From Phyllobacterium bourgognense (GTDB lineage Bacteria; Pseudomonadota; Alphaproteobacteria; Rhizobiales; Rhizobiaceae): a stretch of DNA of 64,000 nt. The stretch lies in NCBI RefSeq assembly GCF_003337575.1, contig NZ_QPJM01000004.1:310001-374000 (forward strand). The letters are read 5' to 3'. Both the position numbers and the translations under genes were made by a program. The notes beneath the pieces were generated by a model, which saw only the letters and a program-made list of their open reading frames with translations, did not search any database and had not been told where the DNA came from. This document shows positions 16,609-25,064 of the stretch, in pieces. Each line of letters opens with the position of its first letter. Within the stretch, counting starts at the first letter, position 1.

Positions 16609-17934
16609 ATGTCTAAAGCGGCATACGGGACCAATAATCTTGACGCGTTCTGGATGCCATTTACGGCAAACCGCCAGTTCAAGGAAAATCCTCGCCTTCT
16701 GGTTAGCGCCAAGGACATGCACTATAAATCCCATGACGGCCGCGAGATACTCGACGGCACTGCCGGGCTGTGGTGCTGCAATGCCGGTCATGGCCGGCCG
16801 AAGATCGTCGAGGCCGTCCAAAAACAAGTCGCCGAGCTCGACTACGCACCCGCCTTCCAGATGGGGCATCCCAAAGCATTCGAGCTCGCCGCCCGCCTTG
16901 CTGCAATGCTGCCATCACCGCTCGACCATGTGTTCTTCACCAATTCCGGCTCGGAGTCGGTCGATACAGCGCTGAAGATTGCGCTGGCGTACCATCGCGC
17001 CAAGGGAAATGGCACCAAAGTCAAGCTGATCGGCCGCGAGCGCGGCTATCACGGCGTTGGTTTCGGCGGCATTTCGGTTGGCGGCATTTCGGGTAATCGC
17101 AAGACCTTCGGCAATGCCCTTAGCGGCATCGATCATATCCGTCACACGCACGATCTGGCGCGCAATGCCTATACGCGCGGCGAACCGGAATATGGCGCCG
17201 AGTTTGCCGATGACCTGGAAAAGGTGGTCGCGCTGCACGACGCCTCCAACATTGCGGCGGTGATCGTTGAGCCGGTCGCCGGATCGACCGGTGTCCTCAT
17301 CCCGCCGAAGGGCTATTTGAAGCGCCTGCGCGAGATTTGCACCAAGCACGATATCCTGTTGATTTTCGATGAAGTCATCACCGGATTTGGCCGTCTCGGC
17401 ACGCCGTTTGCGGTCGATTATTTCGGGGTCGTTCCAGACCTCGTCACGACGGCAAAGGGCATCACCAGCGGCGTTATCCCGATGGGTGCGGTATTCGCAT
17501 CGAAGCAGATTTACGAAACCTTCATGACCGGCACGGAAAACATGATCGAGCTTTTCCACGGCTATACCTATTCCGGCCATCCCGTCGCCTGCGCTGCGGC
17601 GCTGGCAACGCTCGATACCTATGAAGAAGAAGGCCTTCTGACCCGCGCCTCCGAGATTTCAAGTTACTGGGAGGATGCGCTGCATGCGCTGAAGGGCCTG
17701 CCGCATGTCATCGACATCCGAAACCTCGGACTGATCGGCGCCATCGAACTTGAGCCGATAGAAGGCGCGCCAACCAAGCGGGCTTTCCAGGCGTTCCTCA
17801 AGGCCTATGAAAAGGGTGTGCTGATCCGCACCACCGGCGATATCATCGCGCTTTCGCCGCCGCTGATCATCAGCAAGGGGCAGATCGAGCACCTGTTCGA
17901 CACGCTGGCCGACGTTCTGAAAAATCTCGATTAG
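16609..17934 (+). CDS. Omega-amino acid:pyruvate (beta-alanine) aminotransferase
   Basis: A 441-residue class III PLP aminotransferase. It resembles the omega-amino acid:pyruvate transaminases that convert beta-alanine and pyruvate to malonate semialdehyde and alanine, the step after reductive pyrimidine breakdown. Visible are FWMPFTANRQF near the N-terminus, TNSGSESVDTALK, the cofactor aspartate D254 in IFDEVITGFGR and the Schiff-base lysine K283 in TTAKGITSG. An AGG-rich ribosome binding site precedes the ATG at 16609. It heads an operon with the carbamoylase and dihydropyrimidinase, all presumably under RutR. It could also accept other omega-amines. Confidence 0.87.
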   Translation: MSKAAYGTNNLDAFWMPFTANRQFKENPRLLVSAKDMHYKSHDGREILDGTAGLWCCNAGHGRPKIVEAVQKQVAELDYAPAFQMGHPKAFELAARLAAMLPSPLDHVFFTNSGSESVDTALKIALAYHRAKGNGTKVKLIGRERGYHGVGFGGISVGGISGNRKTFGNALSGIDHIRHTHDLARNAYTRGEPEYGAEFADDLEKVVALHDASNIAAVIVEPVAGSTGVLIPPKGYLKRLREICTKHDILLIFDEVITGFGRLGTPFAVDYFGVVPDLVTTAKGITSGVIPMGAVFASKQIYETFMTGTENMIELFHGYTYSGHPVACAAALATLDTYEEEGLLTRASEISSYWEDALHALKGLPHVIDIRNLGLIGAIELEPIEGAPTKRAFQAFLKAYEKGVLIRTTGDIIALSPPLIISKGQIEHLFDTLADVLKNLD

Positions 17935-17945
17935 GGGCTGCAGGC

Positions 17946-19193
17946 ATGGCGCTCACAGGAAATCTCAGGATCAACGGCGACCGTCTCTGGGACAGCCTGA
18001 TGGAGATGGCCAAGATCGGGCCGGGCGTTCGCGGTGGCAACAACCGCCAGACCCTGACGGATGAGGATGGCGAAGGCCGCCGCCTGTTCCAGTCCTGGTG
18101 CGAGAAGGCAGGCCTTTCCATGGGCGTCGACACCATGGGCAGCATGTTCTTCACCCGGCCAGGAACCGATCCCGATGCACTGCCGGTCTATGTCGGCAGT
18201 CATCTTGATACCCAGCCGACGGGGGGAAAGTATGACGGCGTGCTCGGTGTACTCGGCGGGCTCGAACTGATCCGCACCCTCAATGATCTCAATATCAAGA
18301 CCAAGCACCCGATAGTCGTCGTCAACTGGACCAATGAGGAAGGCACGCGCTTTGCGCCGGCCATGCTGGCTTCGGGTGTCTTCGCGGGCATTCACGATCA
18401 GGAGTGGGCGTACAATCGTGAAGACGCCAAAGGCAAGAAGTTCGGTGACGAGCTTGAGCGCATAGGCTGGAAGGGCGATGAAAAGGTCGGCGCGCGTAAA
18501 ATGCACGCGCTCTTCGAGCTGCATATCGAGCAGGGCCCGATCCTCGAGGCCGAGCGCAAGGATATCGGCGTGGTCACCCACGGGCAGGGATTATGGTGGC
18601 TGCAGATCACACTGACTGGCAAGGAAAGCCATACAGGCTCGACACCGATGCCGATGCGCAAGAATGCGGGGCTTGGTATGGCCCGTATCACCGAACTCGT
18701 CCACACTGTCGCCATGGCGCACCAGCCGAGCGCGGTCGGCGCAATCGGCCATGTCGATGTCTATCCGAACTCGCGCAATGTGATTCCCGGCAGGGTCGTA
18801 TTTACGGTTGATATACGCTCTCCTGACCTTTCGACGCTGACGGCCATGAAGGCGGAGATCGAGGATAGGGCGCCGAAAATCGCCAAGGAGCTCGGTCTGG
18901 AGATACTGATCGAAGAGGCCGGTCATTTCGATCCGGTGACCTTCGATGACGGCTGCGTAACTGCGGTACGCAATGCGGCGGAACGGCTCGGCTACAGCCA
19001 CCGCAACATTGTCTCCGGCGCGGGGCACGATGCGTGCTGGATCAACCGCGTTGCTCCGACGGCGATGGTCATGTGCCCATGCGTCGACGGCCTCAGCCAC
19101 AACGAGGACGAGGATATTTCAAAGGAATGGGCTGCTGCCGGCACCGATGTCCTGTTGCATGCGGTTCTGGAGAAGGCGGAAATCCAAGCCTGA
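17946..19193 (+). CDS. M20 family carbamoylase, probable N-carbamoyl-beta-alanine amidohydrolase
   Basis: A 415-residue zinc-dependent M20/hydantoinase-carbamoylase enzyme. It would hydrolyse N-carbamoyl-beta-alanine (from uracil) to beta-alanine, CO2 and ammonia. Metal-binding segments are GSHLDT, KYDGVLGV, NWTNEEGTRF and the late histidine in VDGLSHNEDE; LHIEQGP belongs to the active site. A lid/dimerisation domain lies roughly between residues 215 and 330 (GKESHTGSTPMPMR). It starts 12 bases after the transaminase gene and precedes the dihydropyrimidinase, which fixes its likely substrate; an L-carbamoylase of a hydantoin pathway would look similar. Confidence 0.87.
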   Translation: MALTGNLRINGDRLWDSLMEMAKIGPGVRGGNNRQTLTDEDGEGRRLFQSWCEKAGLSMGVDTMGSMFFTRPGTDPDALPVYVGSHLDTQPTGGKYDGVLGVLGGLELIRTLNDLNIKTKHPIVVVNWTNEEGTRFAPAMLASGVFAGIHDQEWAYNREDAKGKKFGDELERIGWKGDEKVGARKMHALFELHIEQGPILEAERKDIGVVTHGQGLWWLQITLTGKESHTGSTPMPMRKNAGLGMARITELVHTVAMAHQPSAVGAIGHVDVYPNSRNVIPGRVVFTVDIRSPDLSTLTAMKAEIEDRAPKIAKELGLEILIEEAGHFDPVTFDDGCVTAVRNAAERLGYSHRNIVSGAGHDACWINRVAPTAMVMCPCVDGLSHNEDEDISKEWAAAGTDVLLHAVLEKAEIQA

Positions 19194-19251
19194 CCGATAG
19201 CCCAAACAGACAGCGACATGTTCGAAAAAGACCAAAAAGGGGAACGGACAC

Positions 19252-20706
19252 ATGGCTACGAAAGTGATCAAGGGTGGTACGATCATTGCCGCCGACCGCA
19301 CATACAAAGCGGATGTGCTGATCGACGGTGAGATCATCGCTGCCATTGGAGCGGACTTTTCCGGCGACGAGATTATCGATGCGACGGGCTGCTACCTGAT
19401 GCCGGGCGGTATCGATCCGCATACCCATCTCGAAATGCCTTTCATGGGAACGCACTCCACCGACGATTTCGATACAGGCACTGCAGCGGCGCTGGCGGGC
19501 GGAACGACGATGGTTGTCGATTTCGTCCTTCCAGGGTCAGATGGTCTGCTGGTCGCCTTGCAAGACTGGTTCCAGAAAGCTGGCAAGGCACGCACTGACT
19601 ATTCTTTCCACATGGCCATAACCAGCTGGAACAAGCAGGTTTTCGACGAGATGCCGAAAGTGGTCGAGCGCGGCATCAACACCTTCAAGCACTTCATGGC
19701 CTACAAGGGTGCGCTGATGGTGGACGATGACGAGATGTTCGCCTCGTTCCTGCGGTGTGCCGAGATCGGCGCCATGCCCCTCGTCCATGCCGAAAATGGT
19801 GACGTGGTCGCCCACTTGCAGCAAAAGCTGCTGGCAGAAGGCAACAACGGGCCGGAGGCGCACGCTTATTCGCGCCCGCCGGAGGTGGAAGGCGAGGCCG
19901 CCAATCGCGCGATCATGATCGCTGATCAAGCGGGAGTGCCGCTCTACATCGTGCATGTATCATGCGAACAATCGCATGAAGCCATTCGCCGCGCCCGTGC
20001 CAAGGGCATGCGCGTCTACGGCGAGCCGCTGATACAGCATCTGGTTCTGGACGAGAACGAGTACAAACACGAGGATTGGGACTATGCTGCGCGTCGCGTC
20101 ATGTCGCCGCCCTTCCGCGACAAGATCAACCAGAATGGATTATGGGCGGGTCTGGCCACAGGCAGCCTACAAGTCGTCGCCACGGATCACTGCGCTTTCA
20201 CGACCGAGCAGAAGCGCTTCGGTGTCGGCGATTTCACCAAGATTCCCAACGGAACAGGCGGGCTCGAAGACCGCATGCCGGTGCTATGGACGAAAGGCGT
20301 GCTTACGGGGCGGCTGACGCCAAACGAGTTCGTGGCCGTGACGTCGACCAATATTGCTCAAATTCTGAATATCTATCCCCGGAAAGGCGCTATTCTTCCG
20401 GGTTCGGACGCAGACATTGTCATATGGGATCCCAGGGCGAAGAAGGTCATCTCGGCAAAGACGCAAAAATCGGCGATCGATTACAACGTCTTTGAAGGGT
20501 TCGAGATAACCGGCCTGCCGCGTATGACATTGTCGCGCGGAACCGTCGCCTTCAAGGACGGTGAAGTACTGGCGCCAACAGGCAACGGACGTTTCGTTGA
20601 ACGCGAAGCCAATCCATCTCAAAACCGCGCACTTTCAACTTGGAAGGAATTGACGGCTCCGCGTAGAGTAGAGCGCGATCCGAAAAACATTCCGGCAGGC
20701 GTATAG
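19252..20706 (+). CDS. hydA: Dihydropyrimidinase (D-hydantoinase)
   Basis: A 484-residue cyclic amidohydrolase that opens dihydrouracil or dihydrothymine, and often hydantoins. The two metal histidines are in DPHTHLE (H57, H59). The bridging carboxylated lysine is K152 in FMAYKGALM, and further ligands sit in MPLVHAENGD, YIVHVSCEQS and ATDHCAF. The length matches bacterial dihydropyrimidinases. It follows the carbamoylase by 58 bases, with AAAGGGGAA before the ATG, and precedes the ABC transporter genes by one base, so it links catabolism to uptake. Confidence 0.9.
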   Translation: MATKVIKGGTIIAADRTYKADVLIDGEIIAAIGADFSGDEIIDATGCYLMPGGIDPHTHLEMPFMGTHSTDDFDTGTAAALAGGTTMVVDFVLPGSDGLLVALQDWFQKAGKARTDYSFHMAITSWNKQVFDEMPKVVERGINTFKHFMAYKGALMVDDDEMFASFLRCAEIGAMPLVHAENGDVVAHLQQKLLAEGNNGPEAHAYSRPPEVEGEAANRAIMIADQAGVPLYIVHVSCEQSHEAIRRARAKGMRVYGEPLIQHLVLDENEYKHEDWDYAARRVMSPPFRDKINQNGLWAGLATGSLQVVATDHCAFTTEQKRFGVGDFTKIPNGTGGLEDRMPVLWTKGVLTGRLTPNEFVAVTSTNIAQILNIYPRKGAILPGSDADIVIWDPRAKKVISAKTQKSAIDYNVFEGFEITGLPRMTLSRGTVAFKDGEVLAPTGNGRFVEREANPSQNRALSTWKELTAPRRVERDPKNIPAGV

Positions 20707-20707
20707 A

Positions 20708-21547
20708 TTGATGTCCGTTGTGACGCTCCGACCCAAGGCGAAGCCAATGCCACAAGCGGCCAAAACCGTGATTGACGTCAAAGACCTGTCACTGGTCTTC
20801 GAGACCAATGATGGGCCCGTCAACGCTTTGTCGAATATCAATCTTTCTGTCGATGGCGGTGAATTCGTTTCATTCATCGGCCCGTCCGGCTGCGGCAAGA
20901 CCACGCTGCTGCGGGTGATCGCCGATCTTGAGCAGCCGACATCCGGCTCGATCTCCGTAAACGGCATGACCCCATCCGAAGCACGGCAAAAACGCGCCTA
21001 TGGCTATGTCTTTCAGGCGGCGGCGCTTTACCCTTGGCGGACGATTGGCGGCAATATTTCCCTGCCGCTGGAAGTGATGGGCGTGCCCAAGGCGGAACGG
21101 AAGGACCGCATCGCCAGGAATCTGGAGTTGGTCAATCTTTCAGGTTTTGAGAAGAAGTTTCCATGGCAATTATCCGGCGGAATGCAGCAGCGTGCCTCCA
21201 TCGCCCGCGCACTCTCCTTTGATCCCCACCTTCTTCTGATGGACGAGCCCTTTGGTGCACTCGATGAGATCGTCCGTGACCATCTCAACGAGGAGCTGTT
21301 GAAACTCTGGGCAAAGACACAGAAGACCGTGGTCTTCGTTACCCACTCCATCCCCGAGGCTGTATTCCTGTCCACGAAGATCGTTGTGATGAGCCCGCGT
21401 CCAGGACGCATTCACGAGGTCATCGACTGCAATCTCGGCTCGGAACGCACGCTCGACATACGTGAATCGCCAGAGTTCCTCGAAATCGCCCACCGCGTGC
21501 GCGAAGGTTTGCGTCACGGCCATTCCTACGACCAGGCGCATCTATGA
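20708..21547 (+). CDS. NitT/TauT-type ABC transporter ATP-binding protein
   Basis: A 279-residue cytoplasmic ATPase subunit. Walker A is GPSGCGKTT, the signature LSGGMQQRASIARAL, Walker B LLLMDEPFGALD, and the switch histidine lies in VFVTHSIPEA. It groups with the nitrate/taurine/hydroxymethylpyrimidine class, which fits the NMT1-type binding protein downstream. About 20 residues precede the ABC domain. It begins one base after the dihydropyrimidinase stop. Given RutR and the catabolic genes, the substrate is probably a pyrimidine base or related ring compound. Confidence 0.88.
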   Translation: MMSVVTLRPKAKPMPQAAKTVIDVKDLSLVFETNDGPVNALSNINLSVDGGEFVSFIGPSGCGKTTLLRVIADLEQPTSGSISVNGMTPSEARQKRAYGYVFQAAALYPWRTIGGNISLPLEVMGVPKAERKDRIARNLELVNLSGFEKKFPWQLSGGMQQRASIARALSFDPHLLLMDEPFGALDEIVRDHLNEELLKLWAKTQKTVVFVTHSIPEAVFLSTKIVVMSPRPGRIHEVIDCNLGSERTLDIRESPEFLEIAHRVREGLRHGHSYDQAHL

Positions 21548-21563
21548 CGCTACAGCGAGGCAC

Positions 21564-22025
21564 ATGATGATCATTCGTGCCGCCAGACTGCGCGACATGT
21601 CCGAATGCGCGGAAATCGTCAACGCGTGGATCGATGCAACGAAATGGATGCCGCGCGTTCACCCGAAGGAAGATGTCGCAGAGTTTTATCGCGACACCGT
21701 GTTCTCGAGGTTCCAGGTCTTTGTGGCCGAGAATGACAATCACGTTGCTGGAATGGTTGCGCTGGCCCCGGACAACACCGTCAGTGCGCTCTATGTACGC
21801 GCAAGCGAACGTTGTACAGGCGTCGGTAAAGCACTGCTCGATCACGCGAAGAAAGAGGCTGGCGGCCCGGTCGAACTATGGACATTCGTCGCAAACCGCG
21901 ATGCGCAGGCCTTCTATGAGCGCGAGGGGTTCAAGGAAATACGGCGCACCGAGGGCGATAACGAGGAGAATCTCCCCGACATCCTCTATCGTTGGCAGCC
22001 GGTCGGCCCGGAGACGACGCCATGA
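21564..22025 (+). CDS. GNAT family N-acetyltransferase
   Basis: A 153-residue Gcn5-related acetyltransferase lying inside the ABC transporter operon. The acetyl-CoA binding motif A appears as LYVRASERCTGVGKALLDHA (with R-x-x-G-x-G/A character), and motif B as ANRDAQAFYEREGFKEI. The start at 21564 (or the adjacent ATG at 21567) falls 16 bases after the ATPase gene; its stop overlaps the next permease ATG by four bases. Acceptor unknown. Tight coupling suggests it is coexpressed with uptake, but a metabolic link to pyrimidines is inference only. Confidence 0.85.
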   Translation: MMIIRAARLRDMSECAEIVNAWIDATKWMPRVHPKEDVAEFYRDTVFSRFQVFVAENDNHVAGMVALAPDNTVSALYVRASERCTGVGKALLDHAKKEAGGPVELWTFVANRDAQAFYEREGFKEIRRTEGDNEENLPDILYRWQPVGPETTP

Positions 22026-22897
22026 ACTTCGTCCGCAACAGCGTCATACCAGTGGGAACCGTGCTGATTGGCATTCTCGCACTGTGGTACGTATTCACCG
22101 TCATTCTCAATGCGCCGTTCGAGCGCGATCAGGCGGCGCGGGCAAATACGACCATTTCGACAAGCGAGCTCATAGCGAATACCATGCGCCAAGAGCGTCC
22201 GGTCCTGCCAGCACCGCATCAGGTGGCGGCTGAAATCCGAAAGACTGTTTTCGACATCAGCCCGACATCCAAGCGCAGCCTCGTCTATCATGGCTGGGTG
22301 ACGCTTTCGTCGACGCTGCTTGGCTTTGGCCTTGGAACGCTGCTCGGGATTCTTCTGGCGATCGCCATCGTCCATTCGCGCACGCTGGACAAGAGCCTGA
22401 TGCCGTGGATCATCACGTCACAGACTGTGCCGATCCTCGCAATCGCGCCGATGATCATCGTCGTGCTCAACGCTGTAAATATTACCGGACTGCTGCCCAA
22501 GGCGATGATTTCGACCTACCTGTCGTTCTTTCCGGTCGCCGTAGGCATGGTGAAAGGCCTGCGGTCGCCCGAGATCATGTATCTCGACCTGATGCGCACC
22601 TATAATGCCTCAAAGGCCCAGGTGTTCTGGAAGCTGCGCTGGCCGGCTTCGATGCCATATCTATTCACGTCGATGAAGATCGCTGTCGCCATCAGCCTCG
22701 TCGGCGCCATTGTTGGAGAATTGCCGACTGGCGCGGTGGCCGGCATCGGCGCGCGGCTGCTTGCCGGATCCTACTACGGCCAGACCGTCCAGATCTGGGC
22801 GGCGCTGATTGTGGCGGCGCTGATGGCGGCGGTTCTCGTTAGCCTGATCGGTCTGATCGCTACATTCGTCAACCGGCGCATGGGAGCGCGGGCATGA
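22022..22897 (+). CDS. ABC transporter permease (NitT/TauT type)
   Basis: A 291-residue inner-membrane permease with about six hydrophobic segments. An N-terminal anchor (about 10-30) is followed by a periplasmic stretch, then the transmembrane core. The cytoplasmic EAA-type loop that docks the ATPase is near residue 200 (MRTYNASKAQVFWKLRWPAS). The ATG at 22022 overlaps the acetyltransferase stop. It forms a heterodimer with the next permease, whose ATG overlaps this gene's end by four bases. Confidence 0.86.
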   Translation: MNFVRNSVIPVGTVLIGILALWYVFTVILNAPFERDQAARANTTISTSELIANTMRQERPVLPAPHQVAAEIRKTVFDISPTSKRSLVYHGWVTLSSTLLGFGLGTLLGILLAIAIVHSRTLDKSLMPWIITSQTVPILAIAPMIIVVLNAVNITGLLPKAMISTYLSFFPVAVGMVKGLRSPEIMYLDLMRTYNASKAQVFWKLRWPASMPYLFTSMKIAVAISLVGAIVGELPTGAVAGIGARLLAGSYYGQTVQIWAALIVAALMAAVLVSLIGLIATFVNRRMGARA

Positions 22898-23994
22898 AGC
22901 GTTCGCCGCTCGCGATTGTCGCTTTCCTGCTCGCAGCGGCGTCATTGGTGCTGCCGACGGGCGCCGACGCCCCTGGGCTTTTCTTCTTTGCAACGCCTGC
23001 CTTGTTGTTCGCGGCATCCGCATTGGCGCTCTTCGCTTCCAGTTCGAACAGCTCGCTGATCGCGCTGCTGATACTGGTCCACTTGGCGGCAATCTTCCTG
23101 ATCGGCTTGCTCGGCTCCTTCGCAATGGCGCCTCCCGCGATCGGCTATTGGTGTATGGTGGTTGCCGCCTGGTTGCTGGCGTGGCTCGCCGTACAAAGGC
23201 TGGCTGCGCTTCGACCGAAATCCCTCACCGCACAACGAATGGTCAATCTCGCGCTGCCGGTCGTGTTCGGCGCATGGTTGCTGATTCTCTGGGAGATCGT
23301 CGTTCGCGGCTTTGGCGTGCCGCCGATACTACTACCGCCGCCTTCGATGATCGCAGCGCGTATCGCCGGATCGGTGCCAACTCTCTGGGCAGACTTCCAG
23401 CAAACCTTCCTGAAGGCTGCGATCGCTGGCTATGTGATTGGCTGCGGATCGGGCTTTCTCGCGGCTATCATCGTTGACCGCGTTCCTTTCCTGCGCAAGG
23501 GCCTGCTGCCGGTCGGCAATCTCGTTGCGGCGCTCCCCGTCGTTGGCATCGCGCCGATCATGGTCATGTGGTTTGGCTCTTATTGGGAATCGAAGGCGGC
23601 AGTGGTCGTCATCATGACGTTTTTCCCGATGCTGGTGAACACCGTCGCCGGTCTTGCCGCGTCCGGCGCCATGGAGCGCGATCTCATGCGCACCTATGGT
23701 TCGAGCTACACTCAGACCTTGTTCAAGCTGCGCCTGCCTGCAGCCATGCCGTTCATCTTTAATGCCCTGAAGATCAATTCGACGCTCGCCCTGATCGGGG
23801 CAATCGTCGCGGAATTCTTCGGCTCGCCGATTGTCGGCATGGGCTTTCGCATCTCGGCGGAAGTTGGCCGCATGAACGTCGATATGGTCTGGGCCGAAAT
23901 ATTTGTTGCAGCCCTCGCAGGGTCGCTATCCTATGGGCTGATCACACTCATCGAAAGGGCCGTCACGTTCTGGCATCCTTCCTATCGAACCTAA
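22894..23994 (+). CDS. ABC transporter permease (NitT/TauT type), long form
   Basis: A 366-residue permease, longer than the usual 250-290 because of about 110 extra N-terminal residues. These form roughly four additional hydrophobic segments (for example LAIVAFLLAAASLVLPTG at the start) before the standard six-segment core. The EAA loop reads MRTYGSSYTQTLFKLRLPAA. Partner of the preceding permease. The extension is unexplained; similar N-terminal membrane extensions occur in some putative hydroxymethylpyrimidine-type permeases. Confidence 0.86.
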   Translation: MKRSPLAIVAFLLAAASLVLPTGADAPGLFFFATPALLFAASALALFASSSNSSLIALLILVHLAAIFLIGLLGSFAMAPPAIGYWCMVVAAWLLAWLAVQRLAALRPKSLTAQRMVNLALPVVFGAWLLILWEIVVRGFGVPPILLPPPSMIAARIAGSVPTLWADFQQTFLKAAIAGYVIGCGSGFLAAIIVDRVPFLRKGLLPVGNLVAALPVVGIAPIMVMWFGSYWESKAAVVVIMTFFPMLVNTVAGLAASGAMERDLMRTYGSSYTQTLFKLRLPAAMPFIFNALKINSTLALIGAIVAEFFGSPIVGMGFRISAEVGRMNVDMVWAEIFVAALAGSLSYGLITLIERAVTFWHPSYRT

Positions 23995-24020
23995 AAACAA
24001 GAACAGAGGAGAACTAAAGC

Positions 24021-25010
24021 ATGAAAAATAAAATCGTATTTTCGCTGGGGTTAGCCGCCATGACTTTGATGGCCGGTTCGGCGCTTGCCGCGGATAAGCT
24101 CGTACTCCAGCTGAAATGGGTCACGCAGGGCCAGTTTGCCGGTTACTACGTGGCAAAAGACAAAGGCTTCTACGAGGAAGCCGGGCTGGATGTGGAAATC
24201 AAGCCAGGCGGGCCTGACGTTGCCCCTCCACAGGTGATTGCCGGCGGTGGCGCCGATGTCGTGGTCGACTGGATGCCTTCGGCGTTGGCTACACGCGAAA
24301 AGGGCTTGCCGCTCGTCAACATCGCGCAGCCGTTCAAACGTTCTGGCATGATGCTGACCTGCCGCAAGGAGACCGGCATCACCAAGCCGGAAGACTTCAA
24401 AGGCAAGACGCTCGGCGTATGGTTCGGCGGCAATGAATATCCGTTCCTGTCGTGGATGAACCACCTTGGCCTCAAGACCGATGGCGGGCCAGACGGCGTG
24501 ACGGTTCTGAAGCAGGGCTTCAATGTCGATCCGCTGATCCAGAAGCAGGCCGATTGCATATCCACCATGACCTACAATGAATATTGGCAGGTGATCGACG
24601 CGGGGATACCGGCCGATCAGCTTGTGACGTTCAAGTATGAGGACGAGAAGGTGGCGACGCTGGAGGACGGTCTCTACGTCCTGCAGAAGAGCCTGGACGA
24701 TCCGAAGATGGTCGAAAAGCTCGCGAAGTTCGTCAAGGCTTCGATGAAGGGCTGGGATTATGCGCGCGCCAATCCGGATGAAGCCGCGACCATCGTGCTC
24801 GACAATGACGCCAGTGGCGCCCAGACGGAAAAGCACCAGAAACGCATGGTCGCCGAAATCAACAAGCTGACGGAAGGTTCCGATGGCGTCCTGGATGTGG
24901 CGGCAGCTAACCGCACGGTCGAGACATTGCTCGGCGGTGGTTCGGATCCGGTCATCACCAAAAAGCCCGAAGGTGCGTGGACAACGAAAATCACGGACGC
25001 CGCGATGTAG
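24021..25010 (+). CDS. NMT1/THI5-like ABC substrate-binding protein
   Basis: A 329-residue periplasmic binding protein. The signal peptide spans about residues 1-23 (KIVFSLGLAAMTLMAGSALA, then ADK). The mature protein opens LVLQLKWVTQGQFAGYYVAK, the standard beginning of the NMT1/THI5-like family that binds pyrimidine-like rings, and contains VDWMPSALATREKG and KTLGVWFGGNEYPF. An AGAGGAGA ribosome binding site precedes the ATG. It closes the rutR-controlled cluster; the likely ligand is a pyrimidine or its reduced or ring-related derivative. Confidence 0.88.
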   Translation: MKNKIVFSLGLAAMTLMAGSALAADKLVLQLKWVTQGQFAGYYVAKDKGFYEEAGLDVEIKPGGPDVAPPQVIAGGGADVVVDWMPSALATREKGLPLVNIAQPFKRSGMMLTCRKETGITKPEDFKGKTLGVWFGGNEYPFLSWMNHLGLKTDGGPDGVTVLKQGFNVDPLIQKQADCISTMTYNEYWQVIDAGIPADQLVTFKYEDEKVATLEDGLYVLQKSLDDPKMVEKLAKFVKASMKGWDYARANPDEAATIVLDNDASGAQTEKHQKRMVAEINKLTEGSDGVLDVAAANRTVETLLGGGSDPVITKKPEGAWTTKITDAAM

Positions 25011-25024
25011 TCGCTACTTTTTAA

Positions 25025-25045
25025 CCCTCCCTCTTGTGGGGAGGG
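25025..25045. repeat. Hairpin between convergent binding-protein and ilvD genes
   Basis: CCCTCCC (25025-25031) pairs with GGGAGGG (25039-25045) around a seven-base loop. No T-run follows on either strand, so it is not a standard intrinsic terminator. It could act with Rho, protect 3' ends, or be a copy of a dispersed intergenic palindrome. Confidence 0.45.
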
Positions 25046-25064
25046 CCAGGAGCGTCACCCTAGC

